The notes under the pieces are model-generated. The model was not told the origin of the DNA. It worked only from the letters and a program-made list of their open reading frames with translations, and made no database searches. Below are positions 53,027 to 61,176 of a DNA stretch of 64,000 nt, piece after piece. The translations under genes and the position numbers were made by a program. How positions within the stretch are numbered: position 1 is the stretch's first letter; each line of letters begins with the position of its first letter. The DNA comes from Pedobacter sp. Leaf194 (GTDB lineage: Bacteria > Bacteroidota > Bacteroidia > Sphingobacteriales > Sphingobacteriaceae): contig NZ_LMPU01000011.1 in assembly GCF_001423945.1 (NCBI RefSeq), forward strand, positions 164,900-228,899. The letters are read 5' to 3'.

Positions 53027-53062
53027 AACAAAAAGCCCCGCAAATGCGGGGCTTTTTGTTTG
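53027..53062 (+). terminator. Terminator after the 60-aa gene
   Basis: Perfect 15-pair stem (AACAAAAAGCCCCGC and complement) with an AAAT loop. Confidence 0.95.
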
Positions 53063-53255
53063 GTTCAATGCTTTGTTTTGTTGTTATGGTGTGCCTGCCC
53101 TTCGCGGATACCCCGCTCACAGGACTTATTTTCGGTTGTTTTCTTTTACAATAACAAGTTATGCATTGAAAGGTTTGCAACCTAAAATAATTATAAACAC
53201 CTGTTGAAAACTGTTAATAACTTTGATGCCTGATTGCTTTGCTACGCTGGAATGT

Positions 53256-54071
53256 TTATTGATTGGGTGGAGCGACATAACCTTCAGGGAATACCTCATT
53301 TAATAAACCCGCCAGTCTGACCGACGTTTGCTGAATTCGTTTTTTAACCATGCCGATGTGTTCCTGATAATATTCATCGCCAATATTTCTCGTTTTCATT
53401 TCATCAACTTCCTTATAAAGCTTCGAACTAATCTGATAACTTTCCCAAGCCCATTCAATTATTGGTTCTCTCTGCCATCTCCTTATCTTTCTTTTTGGAA
53501 TATGGCTTAATTCAAGGGCCAGACTATCATATTTTAAGCCGCCACGCTCCAGCAATTTAGTATCAATCAAGCTATGAAGGTTGGTTCCTTTGCCATCAAA
53601 ATTGAGCTGGATCGTATTTCCTCCTTTGTCTTCGGCACGGGAAATATGCATCGGCTGGTGAATATCACCAACAAAATGAAGCAAAAATTTTAAAGCATCA
53701 GTTTTTTGTTTTCTCGAAAGCTCAGGTTTTTGCAAATTTTCTTTGGCATTAATCAATGCACTGTAAACATTAGCCTGCTTCAATGTATCCAGCGTTTGTT
53801 TAAATTCCCTGAAGCTTAAGCCAAGTGGTAAGTTTAAAAAATGCCAGTTAGCCGTTTCTTTCAGTTCAGGGTATTTTCTTGCTTCATCTGCCCAGGTGCA
53901 GGCATCGGCAATACTTTCATCTCCCAATAAATCCTGTACCGCTTTTTTTGCGGTAGGTGTTAAATAATTTTCAGTTAATTTGCCAATTGTTCTGTGACCA
54001 GTGTAGCCCCAGGAAATTAAAAATAGGCTCAGCGTTAAAATAATGAGCGAAAACGAATGACGAGATTTCAT
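53256..54071 (-). CDS. S1/P1-type nuclease, exported
   Basis: 271 aa from ATG 54071. Signal cleavage before Trp21 would expose WGYTGH, the tri-zinc N-terminal ligand of this family (Trp21, His26). Further ligands occur in ACTWADEAR, HFVGDIHQPMHIS and NLHSLIDTKLL. It degrades single-stranded nucleic acid and releases phosphate as 3'-nucleotidase in related enzymes. Alternative longer start (54110) rejected. Confidence 0.9.
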   Translation of the reverse strand: MKSRHSFSLIILTLSLFLISWGYTGHRTIGKLTENYLTPTAKKAVQDLLGDESIADACTWADEARKYPELKETANWHFLNLPLGLSFREFKQTLDTLKQANVYSALINAKENLQKPELSRKQKTDALKFLLHFVGDIHQPMHISRAEDKGGNTIQLNFDGKGTNLHSLIDTKLLERGGLKYDSLALELSHIPKRKIRRWQREPIIEWAWESYQISSKLYKEVDEMKTRNIGDEYYQEHIGMVKKRIQQTSVRLAGLLNEVFPEGYVAPPNQ

Positions 54072-54147
54072 ATTAATTGAATTTCGGCAAAGGTAATCGG
54101 CTTTTTTCAATTTAAAATATTGTCATTAACCCTTTACAATTGAAAAT

Positions 54148-54813
54148 TTAACGAATCAACTCTCCAAATATCGGGTCGTTATAATCGCTCACAATCTTTA
54201 GAACATTTGGGTATTGCTCAAAATCTTTTGCGCTATGGGCAGTGCTTAAAACAACACATTCCATTCCCGCATTAAGCGCCGCCTCAACACCCTTAGGTGC
54301 ATCTTCTAAAACCAAGCAATCCTTTGGCGCAATCCCCAGGTTCTTGGCGCCTTTTAAAAAGGTTTCAGGGTTTGGCTTACTTTTCTCAACATCATCTGCA
54401 CTAACGATTGTTTTAAAGTAATGGCGGATATTTAGACCATCTAAAACGAAATTAATGTTGAATGGAATTGCGGCAGAGCCTATCGCCATCAAAATTCCAA
54501 GCGAATTTGCACGTTTTAGAACGTCGTCTAAACCGGCAATCAAATGCAAATGCGGCTGATAGTCTTGTTGGTAGATCTTTTCTTTTTTCATGGAAATTTC
54601 ATCCATCTGCTGCTGAGTGAAATAATCGTCGCCAAAAACCCGTTTCAGCAATTCATCATTTTTCCCGTACATCTGCTTCTTAACTTCAGCATAGCTGATA
54701 TCCCCACCTAAATGGTCGTTCAAGATTGTAAACCAGGCTTTATTGTGAAATTCCATGTCGTCGATCATGGTACCGTTGAGGTCGAATAGAAGGGCTTTGG
54801 GCTTAAATTGCAT
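54148..54813 (-). CDS. HAD family hydrolase, beta-phosphoglucomutase/phosphatase-like
   Basis: 221 aa from ATG 54813. Motif I reads DLNGT (Asp11-Thr15), with Asn at the usual second Asp; then GSAAIP, KSKPNPETFLKGAKNLG (motif III Lys) and VLEDAPKGVEAALNAGM (motif IV). Cap domain of the beta-PGM type. Asn in the general-acid position is seen in some Bacteroidota members; activity may be altered. Substrate probably a sugar phosphate. Confidence 0.88.
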   Translation of the reverse strand: MQFKPKALLFDLNGTMIDDMEFHNKAWFTILNDHLGGDISYAEVKKQMYGKNDELLKRVFGDDYFTQQQMDEISMKKEKIYQQDYQPHLHLIAGLDDVLKRANSLGILMAIGSAAIPFNINFVLDGLNIRHYFKTIVSADDVEKSKPNPETFLKGAKNLGIAPKDCLVLEDAPKGVEAALNAGMECVVLSTAHSAKDFEQYPNVLKIVSDYNDPIFGELIR

Positions 54814-54926
54814 GTTTCTTTTGATGTGAAGCAAAGGTAAAAAACTACCGGAATTTTCAAAATTACCTGTAATTAAATTCAGCTTTTAAACTAAGCTTGA
54901 AGATTAGAATGGGTTTGAGGTCCTTA

Positions 54927-54961
54927 ACGCAAAATCCCCGAAAGACTAACTTTCGGGGATT
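54927..54961 (-). terminator. Terminator of the ECF sigma gene
   Basis: AATCCCCGAAAG / CTTTCGGGGATT, 12 pairs with a five-base loop; the T-run is on the minus strand, about 90 bases after the sigma gene. Confidence 0.85.
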
Positions 54962-55049
54962 GAGCTAATGGTTGTATCATAAAATAGGGATGATCCACAG
55001 ACAAGATTTGTTGCGCTTGCAACCTGAACGCTATAGATTTAGAAGACCG

Positions 55050-55571
55050 TTAATCTTCTCGTTGATCCTTTGCATAAGTTTTCAAGAATTTTTTAAGCAT
55101 TTCTCTGGCAACAAATATCCGGGTTTTTACCGTTCCCAATGGAATTTGAAGCATTTCTGCTATTTCATGATACTTGTAGCCTTCAAAATAGCGAACGAAT
55201 GGCGTGTGATATGCTTCGGGCAGACTTTCGAGCGCCTTGTTAATATCACCCACAATAAATTTTCCTTCAGCATTATTTCTTGTTGCACTATGCGCCAGAT
55301 TAGCAGAAGAAATTTCATCAGTTTGTGTGATTACCGATCTCGTTTTTGCAATACGCCTGTAATTATTGATAAAGGTATTCCTCATAATTACAAATAGCCA
55401 ACCTTTTAAATTCGTGCCTTCCTGAAAATTCTCGTAAAATCTAATGGCCTTAACTAAGGTATCCTGAACAAGATCATTTGCGTCTTCAACATCGTTTGTA
55501 AATTTCAATGCGTGAGATTTAAGAGATACTGAGTGCGCATTTACCAAATGGTTAAATTCGAATGTAGTCAT
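55050..55571 (-). CDS. ECF (RpoE-like) RNA polymerase sigma factor
   Basis: 173 aa. Region 2: LKSHALKFTNDVEDANDLVQDTLVKAI and NLKGWLFVIMRNTFINNYRR; region 4: LESLPEAYHTPFVRYFEGYKYHEIAEMLQIPLGTVKTRIFVAREMLKK. No anti-sigma gene is next to it, unlike the FecI-FecR arrangement, so it belongs to the free-standing type or its partner is elsewhere. Confidence 0.94.
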   Translation of the reverse strand: MTTFEFNHLVNAHSVSLKSHALKFTNDVEDANDLVQDTLVKAIRFYENFQEGTNLKGWLFVIMRNTFINNYRRIAKTRSVITQTDEISSANLAHSATRNNAEGKFIVGDINKALESLPEAYHTPFVRYFEGYKYHEIAEMLQIPLGTVKTRIFVAREMLKKFLKTYAKDQRED

Positions 55572-55925
55572 GATTAATAGGGTTAGATGTACTTCGAATT
55601 CATCAAAATATATACCATTAAGCTACCGACTTTAACTTAACCAAATTCAATAATAGTCTATAAATGCATGTAACGGTCCCCATTTCGCCATTAATTTCCG
55701 GGCTTGATTAATTTTGCTGAAAAGATTGCGTACAAATACCCAAAGTTTCCGTATTAAATGGTTTTAGTATAGCCTGCGTTGTGTATTAATAAGTAATCAA
55801 CATCAGAACGAAGTGGTAACAACACACAAAAAAAATGCATTGCATTAAATAATTTACCGACGAAATTACGCCTTTTTAAAATTTTTAATATTCTTTGCAA
55901 ATCATCTCTAAATTTTTTACTTGCT
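55572..55925. other. Intergenic region between divergent sigma and Crp-like genes
   Basis: 354 bases, AT-rich, with promoters expected at both ends. No gene, strong hairpin or recognisable riboswitch is seen. Confidence 0.4.
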
Positions 55926-56546
55926 GTGAATCCTCAGAAAAATTATGCCGAAAACAAGTGGGCTGCCTACAACGGTTTTTCTCCCTTAGTTAATGTTTTC
56001 AAACATTTTCATCCGCTAAATCCAGAAATCGAACACATTATTAATGAAGCTACGTTCCCGGTAGTATTTAAAAAAGGTAAGTTTATATCATCGCCGCTCC
56101 ATCGAAATAAATATATTTTTTTATTACTTAAAGGCGTAGTGCGAGGGTTTATGCGGCATGGAAATAAAGAAATTACTACCTGGATAGCCATTGAGAACGA
56201 ACTTGTGGGTACGATAAGAAATTTATGGGAAGATGAGGAAACCGAAGAATACATTCAGGCGCTGGAACCTATTGAGGCGATTGCCATTCCTCATCATATG
56301 TCTAAAGAACTGTACGAAAACTTTCCAATCGCTAATTATGTTGGCCGTAAAATGACTGAAATGTATTATGCCCAGGCTTATGAAAGAGGGTTTTTATGCC
56401 GTTTACAATCTGCAGAGCGAAAATATTCGCGGTTTTTGCAATCATACCCAAATTTAATAGATAGAATTCCTTTAAAATATGTTGCTTCGTTTTTGGGGAT
56501 GAGGATGGAAACCCTGTCAAGAATTCGGGGAAAAGTGATAACCTGA
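55926..56546 (+). CDS. Crp/Fnr family transcriptional regulator
   Basis: 206 aa starting at GTG 55926. Cyclic-nucleotide-binding beta roll: FKKGKFISSPLHRNKYIFLLLKGVVRGFMRHGNKEITTWI, ENELVG. C-terminal HTH: DRIPLKYVASFLGMRMETLSRIRGK. The protein has a Bacteroidota look, with no canonical cAMP-binding RxS motif, so the ligand is unknown. Confidence 0.88.
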   Translation: MNPQKNYAENKWAAYNGFSPLVNVFKHFHPLNPEIEHIINEATFPVVFKKGKFISSPLHRNKYIFLLLKGVVRGFMRHGNKEITTWIAIENELVGTIRNLWEDEETEEYIQALEPIEAIAIPHHMSKELYENFPIANYVGRKMTEMYYAQAYERGFLCRLQSAERKYSRFLQSYPNLIDRIPLKYVASFLGMRMETLSRIRGKVIT

Positions 56547-56698
56547 TTTATAAATACCGTGAATATGGTATTGCAAGCCCGCTTTTTAGCGCATAGCTTT
56601 ATGGTATCATGCGTTTCAGGAAGCCCTACATACCACTTTTTAAGGAGGAGAAGCAGATTTGCCAAAGTAAGTTTTTGGTGCTGCTACTAAACGGTAAG

Positions 56699-57337
56699 CT
56701 AATTGTTTGTCCGTTTTTTTTGCAAGTAGAAATAACAAAGGGGAAATAGGCAAATTAGCCCTAATAGAGCGCCTCCCAAAGTGTCGGTAAACCAATGGGC
56801 GCCGAGGTAAATTCTGGAGGGTGCAATGGCAAAAATCAGGAAAGCGGATATGGTTATTATTGCTTTTCTCCAGAGTTCAGCAATGGTTTTTAACTGAGTC
56901 ATCAGGAAAATTAAAAAGCCAAAGAATAAAACGTACGACAAAACGTGCCCGCTTGGATAACTCTGGAATCGGTTCACTTCCACCAAACGAACATAGAAAC
57001 TCGTCGGACGCGGCCTGTTAATGGTGTTTTTTATCCCCAAAATTATCAATCCGGAGAATAGCACCAACGTTATAAAGTAGCTTTCTCGTTTAAATTTATT
57101 GAAGTAAAAAATAGCCGCAACCACCAGCACCGAAAGAAGCGACCAAGGCAATTCTCCAAAAAAGCTTACGGCAAGCATAGTGTAATCAAGCCATTTAGCC
57201 TGATATTTTTGAATCGCGAGCGAGAAATCAATGTCAAACGGAAGAATTGGATTTTGAGCGATGAAAATGCTCAACGCCAGGAAGCAGATTATTAAGATGC
57301 TTAATATTAAAATGAGGAGCTTTCGATTTTTCGGCAT
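56699..57337 (-). CDS. PAP2-family membrane phosphatase
   Basis: 212 aa, several membrane spans. The three phosphatase motifs are present: KNTINRPRP, SYPSGHVLS and SRIYLGAHWFTD. Probable lipid phosphate phosphatase, such as phosphatidylglycerophosphate or undecaprenyl-pyrophosphate phosphatase. Tail basic (QKKRTNN). Confidence 0.92.
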   Translation of the reverse strand: MPKNRKLLILILSILIICFLALSIFIAQNPILPFDIDFSLAIQKYQAKWLDYTMLAVSFFGELPWSLLSVLVVAAIFYFNKFKRESYFITLVLFSGLIILGIKNTINRPRPTSFYVRLVEVNRFQSYPSGHVLSYVLFFGFLIFLMTQLKTIAELWRKAIITISAFLIFAIAPSRIYLGAHWFTDTLGGALLGLICLFPLCYFYLQKKRTNN

Positions 57338-57410
57338 GATAACTTTTGACGTTAAAAAAAACCAAAGCTATCAAAAATAATCTTTTTATAATTCTGCTTT
57401 GGCTACAAAT

Positions 57411-58538
57411 CTACTTTATCAGCACCTTCTTTCCTGTTTTTGCTGAAAGTTTTGCGGCCTCTAAAATCTTTACGACCACTAAATTATTTTGCAACGAAGA
57501 TAGGTCGTTAAGCGGTTGGATTTCATTCTTTAACACTGCAGAAAGATAGGCCAGACTACTTGAATATTTCGGTGCAAGTGGTTGTGCTTTATAAATTTTG
57601 TACTCTGATTTGCCATTTTCCTTTACCCTTAAACTATTATCATTTACTGCCTGGATGTAGCCTGTTTTACCGAATACTTCCATATCCTTAATGCTGAAAG
57701 GCCAATTCCATGAAGCTTCGATAATGCCTGTTGCATCTGGATATTCCAGTAAGATGGTCGCGTCGTCATCAACCTTTGGATAAATTTCGGGTTTAATCTG
57801 GTGTGTAATTGCGGAAACCGAAATTGGTGCTTTACCATTCATAAGCCAGGTCATTAGGTTGGCACCATAACATCCAAAATCTACTAAAGCGCCGGCACCA
57901 TTTTTTTCTGGATCAGTTAACCAGGTTAAAAATTCTTTGCTTACACCAATTTCTTTCGGTCCCTGATGCCCATCGTGAACAATCATTTTCCGGATATCGC
58001 CAATCCGATTTTGTTCTTTAATGTTCAAAAATGCTTCCTGATTACTCGGATACCAGGTAGTTTCATAATTAGTTAACAAGTGAATTTTATATCTCGTAGC
58101 TAGTTCAACCATTCTTTCTGCCTGCTTAACGCTTACCGCAAGTGGTTTCTCAACCATAACAGATATGCCAAGTGGGGCGGCAGCTTCAACTACAGCTAAA
58201 TGGTCGCTAATTGCATTATAAGCTAACACAGCATCCGGTTTCCGTTTCGCCAGTAGGGTCTTGAGATCTGGAAAGAAAAGGCTGTCACTAAGTTTGTAGC
58301 GTTTTTTGAAACGCTCAATCAGTTCCGCATTTGGCTCGGCGATTCCAATAATGTTTACTTCGCCTTTCTGATAGCTGTTCATGATCAAGAAAATATGATC
58401 GTGATTTAAGCCTGCAATGGCTACATTCAATTTTGATTGTGCATCACTTTTTGAAACTGCAAGCAGGGAACTGAATAATATAAGGAATAAAAACCTAAAA
58501 GATAATGATCGTGTGCTAAAGTAAGTTTTATGGCTCAT
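57411..58538 (-). CDS. Gfo/Idh/MocA family oxidoreductase, exported
   Basis: 375 aa with a signal sequence (LFLILFSSLLAVSKSDAQ) before the Rossmann start KLNVAIAGLNHDH. EKPLAVSVKQAERM is the typical conserved Lys-Pro region. Export of an NAD-dependent fold is notable; related exported members carry tightly bound cofactor or act on glycans. Substrate unknown; it stands between PAP2 and cation efflux genes. Confidence 0.88.
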   Translation of the reverse strand: MSHKTYFSTRSLSFRFLFLILFSSLLAVSKSDAQSKLNVAIAGLNHDHIFLIMNSYQKGEVNIIGIAEPNAELIERFKKRYKLSDSLFFPDLKTLLAKRKPDAVLAYNAISDHLAVVEAAAPLGISVMVEKPLAVSVKQAERMVELATRYKIHLLTNYETTWYPSNQEAFLNIKEQNRIGDIRKMIVHDGHQGPKEIGVSKEFLTWLTDPEKNGAGALVDFGCYGANLMTWLMNGKAPISVSAITHQIKPEIYPKVDDDATILLEYPDATGIIEASWNWPFSIKDMEVFGKTGYIQAVNDNSLRVKENGKSEYKIYKAQPLAPKYSSSLAYLSAVLKNEIQPLNDLSSLQNNLVVVKILEAAKLSAKTGKKVLIK

Positions 58539-58611
58539 GGGAATAATGATTTGGGTACTGGCCAGACAAGATAAAACTTAAATTTCAACCTGTTTAAAAC
58601 GCATAGAAATA

Positions 58612-59520
58612 TTACAGTTTTGTTAGTTGTTGGGGCTGAATAATCACAAACTTAACCAAGGGAAACTCCTTCTTCACATGTTCTCGTAGTCGTTCAATTG
58701 CAGTTGTAATATCTTTTGTATTTAGCTCGTCTTCAAATTCAATGATAAGCATTAAAACAACTTCTTTCGGAGACTGATAAGTTGATAGCTGACTGATCAG
58801 GCTTATAACATCAGGGTCTTTTTCAATATATTCTTTAATTTTAACTTGCGTTTCTTTTGAAAAGCCTTCGCCCATAAGCAAACTCCTGCTTTCCCGGGCG
58901 AGAATAAATGATACAAAAACTAATAACAAGCCGACCAGAACAGACGCTAGTCCATCAAGAAATGGTAAGTTAAATTTATGGCTAAAAACCATCAGCACAA
59001 ATACAATGAGCAACCCAAGCACGGCCGCACCATCTTCAAATAGTACCAAAAAACCTGAAGGATCTTTACTTTTGATAATGGCTTTCCACCATGTAACACC
59101 GTTTCGTGTTTTGTTAAATTCTTTTATTGCGATAAACAGAGAAGCGCCTTCGAAAATCAGCGATAAAACCAATACGAGGTAATTCCAACCGGGGTTCTCC
59201 AGCTTTTCCGGATGGCGAATATGTTCAATCCCTTGCGAGATGGAAAGAACGCCTCCCAATCCAAAAATCATTATTGAAACAATGAACGACCAGAAGTATA
59301 GTTCCTTGCCATAGCCAAAAGGCCTAAGTTCATCGGGCGCTTTGGTACTTCGTTTCAAGCCATAAAGCAATAGCAACTGGTTACTGGTATCAACAGTAGA
59401 ATGTATACCTTCAGCTATCATTGATGAACTATTTGTAAATGCACCTGCAATGAATTTTGTAACCGCAATTAAAAGATTTGCCGCCAAGGCACTAAATATT
59501 GATTTGTTGGCTCTAGCCAT
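58612..59520 (-). CDS. Cation diffusion facilitator family transporter
   Basis: 302 aa with six likely membrane spans and a cytoplasmic C-terminal domain. MIAEGIHSTVDTSNQ supplies the first metal-site HxxxD (His-Asp) and VLFEDGAAVLGLLI the second membrane part. It would export zinc, cobalt, iron or manganese with proton exchange. Metal unknown. Confidence 0.88.
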   Translation of the reverse strand: MARANKSIFSALAANLLIAVTKFIAGAFTNSSSMIAEGIHSTVDTSNQLLLLYGLKRSTKAPDELRPFGYGKELYFWSFIVSIMIFGLGGVLSISQGIEHIRHPEKLENPGWNYLVLVLSLIFEGASLFIAIKEFNKTRNGVTWWKAIIKSKDPSGFLVLFEDGAAVLGLLIVFVLMVFSHKFNLPFLDGLASVLVGLLLVFVSFILARESRSLLMGEGFSKETQVKIKEYIEKDPDVISLISQLSTYQSPKEVVLMLIIEFEDELNTKDITTAIERLREHVKKEFPLVKFVIIQPQQLTKL

Positions 59521-59890
59521 TTAGATATGTGATTTTTCCATAAACAAATAATATCTTAAAAGGTTGAAGCAATTATTAAATCAACCAGAAAACTCATAAC
59601 GGATTTTTAGCTGTCTATCACGGATTTTTGGCTTTCTGTATAACTAATTAGCATTTATAAACACCAATTAGCATCTTCGAAACAGATTATAGGAAATCTA
59701 CGCTTAAACAGTCGGCAAGGCTACCTCTTTGCCGGCTGCCAAAGCCCCAATGTCGAATTAAATTTCAAAAAGACCCATACATCTATCTAGCTCATCATTT
59801 AGCCCTTCCCGTTAAAAGGAAGGGTACAAATGGTTTTTTCGCTTTTTATTATTTAGCTTTAAAATAAAATTATCCCGAAAAAAATACATT
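59521..59890. repeat. Intergenic region with paired direct repeats and hairpins
   Basis: 370 bases. CGGATTTTT recurs at 59600 and 59621 (21-base step, similar flanks), and AATTAGCAT at 59646 and 59666 (20-base step). Hairpins CGGCAA/TTGCCG at 59713-59734 and CCCTTCC/GGAAGGG at 59803-59824 follow. No gene is seen. Helical-turn spacing suggests protein binding sites. Confidence 0.5.
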
Positions 59891-60190
59891 ATGAATGATG
59901 TTCAGCTATTGATAAACGAAAACCAGGAAGGCAAATTTTTTATTATGGATGGCGATGAGCAAGTTGGCGAAATGATTTTCAGCTTATCGCCAGGCAATTT
60001 AACTGTTTACCATACCGAGGTGGTTCAGAAACCCGAAACGAAAGGCTTTGCGGGAAAATTGCTGGATGCAATGGCAAGCTATGCCAGAGAGAATAAGTTA
60101 AAAGTTGTACCCTTATGCCCATATGTGCATTTACAATTTAAAAGGCATCCAGAAAAATTTAACGATTTATGGAATCCAATTGAAGAATAG
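59891..60190 (+). CDS. Small GNAT-like (YjdJ-type) N-acetyltransferase
   Basis: 99 aa of the short GNAT family: FFIMDGDEQVGEMIFSL, LTVYHTEVVQKPETKGFAGKLLDAMASYARENKLKVVPLCPYVHLQFKRHPE. The CoA loop KGFAGKLL and the PLCPY segment are diagnostic. Function unknown in this subfamily. Confidence 0.88.
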   Translation: MNDVQLLINENQEGKFFIMDGDEQVGEMIFSLSPGNLTVYHTEVVQKPETKGFAGKLLDAMASYARENKLKVVPLCPYVHLQFKRHPEKFNDLWNPIEE

Positions 60191-60360
60191 GTTTGTTATC
60201 AGTTTAGGGCCTGCAAACAGCGTATCGTTTGTATGAACAAAAAGAACAGACTATTGAAACGCTTAATCTTTATTATTGTAATTAAATATGTAAAACACTT
60301 ACAATCTGTATTTTGTAATTCGCTTCAACAAGTTTGTTAAAAACCATAAAGTTAAATGTT

Positions 60361-60630
60361 ATGATAAAAGGAAAATTAGAGATGAACGGTTCTATAACCG
60401 AAAAAGTTATCGAATTGCATGACAAGGGTTACGATTGCGACTTCCTTTTGCTAGATAATAAAATACTGGTTTGCATGCAAACGAACAGGAGTTTCCCCGT
60501 ACAAGATGTGCAGGTAAATGCAGTTAAGCGGGCCTACGATAATTTTTCACATTCGTACAAGCACATTCATACTATTGAAACGACAAGTGGCGAAAAAGGT
60601 GTTTTGTTAACGGACAGCTTGTTAAACTGA
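60361..60630 (+). CDS. Small hypothetical protein, 89 aa
   Basis: Start ATG 60361 (MIKGKLEMNG); a start at 60334 is possible. It has alpha-beta character (TEKVIELHDKGYDCDFLLLDNKILVCMQTNRSFPVQD), no signal peptide and no recognised family. It is convergent with the next gene, two bases apart. Confidence 0.7.
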   Translation: MIKGKLEMNGSITEKVIELHDKGYDCDFLLLDNKILVCMQTNRSFPVQDVQVNAVKRAYDNFSHSYKHIHTIETTSGEKGVLLTDSLLN

Positions 60631-60632
60631 AA

Positions 60633-60983
60633 TTATTTAACAACAATTTGTTTCGGTTCGGTTACTACAATTTGATACTTTCCTTTAAACTCAGAAATTG
60701 TTCCGGTGATGCATATTTTATTACCCAAATAAACACTGGAAGGGTCGGAGGGGAACTTTTGAAAATCTTCTTTATTGATTACAATCGTTAGGAGTTCTTT
60801 CGGATAAACGCCGCCAATATTAATCAGACTTAACTTCTCTAAAGCTTTCGTACCATACACAGAATCGCAAACGGTAACGGTTTTTCCTACATACTGTGCG
60901 GCATCTTTCGCTAATATCAAAGTCTGACTTTTGGCAAAGAAAGCTAGTAAAACGAAACAGATTAAAATATAAAACTTCTTCAT
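60633..60983 (-). CDS. Exported small OB-fold-like protein
   Basis: 116 aa with signal peptide (ILICFVLLAFFAKSQ). The mature part, DAAQYVGKTVTVCDSVYGTKALEKLSLINIGG then YLGNKICITGTISEFKGKYQIVVTEPKQI, has the strand pattern of small exported OB-like domains often annotated as DNA-binding or hypothetical. Function unknown. Confidence 0.75.
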   Translation of the reverse strand: MKKFYILICFVLLAFFAKSQTLILAKDAAQYVGKTVTVCDSVYGTKALEKLSLINIGGVYPKELLTIVINKEDFQKFPSDPSSVYLGNKICITGTISEFKGKYQIVVTEPKQIVVK

Positions 60984-61176
60984 TATTAGGATAATTTACA
61001 AACGATACAATACGAACCACACCGCTTTTATATTACAAAGATAAGTGCTGCAGATTAACTTTCTGAATAATTAAAATTAAAACTTAGTAGATGGCTCAAA
61101 AACTTTTATGCTGTCACTGCTACCAATTTTTGAAACATTCATCTATATTTAGTGAAAATAATCATCTTACCAAAAA

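Noticed and set aside
54972..55397. 141-codon plus-strand frame
   Set aside because: Antisense to the ECF sigma factor gene, whose region 2 and region 4 motifs are unmistakable.
59600..59680. CRISPR-like array
   Set aside because: Only two copies of each short repeat, nine bases long, without uniform spacers or cas genes.
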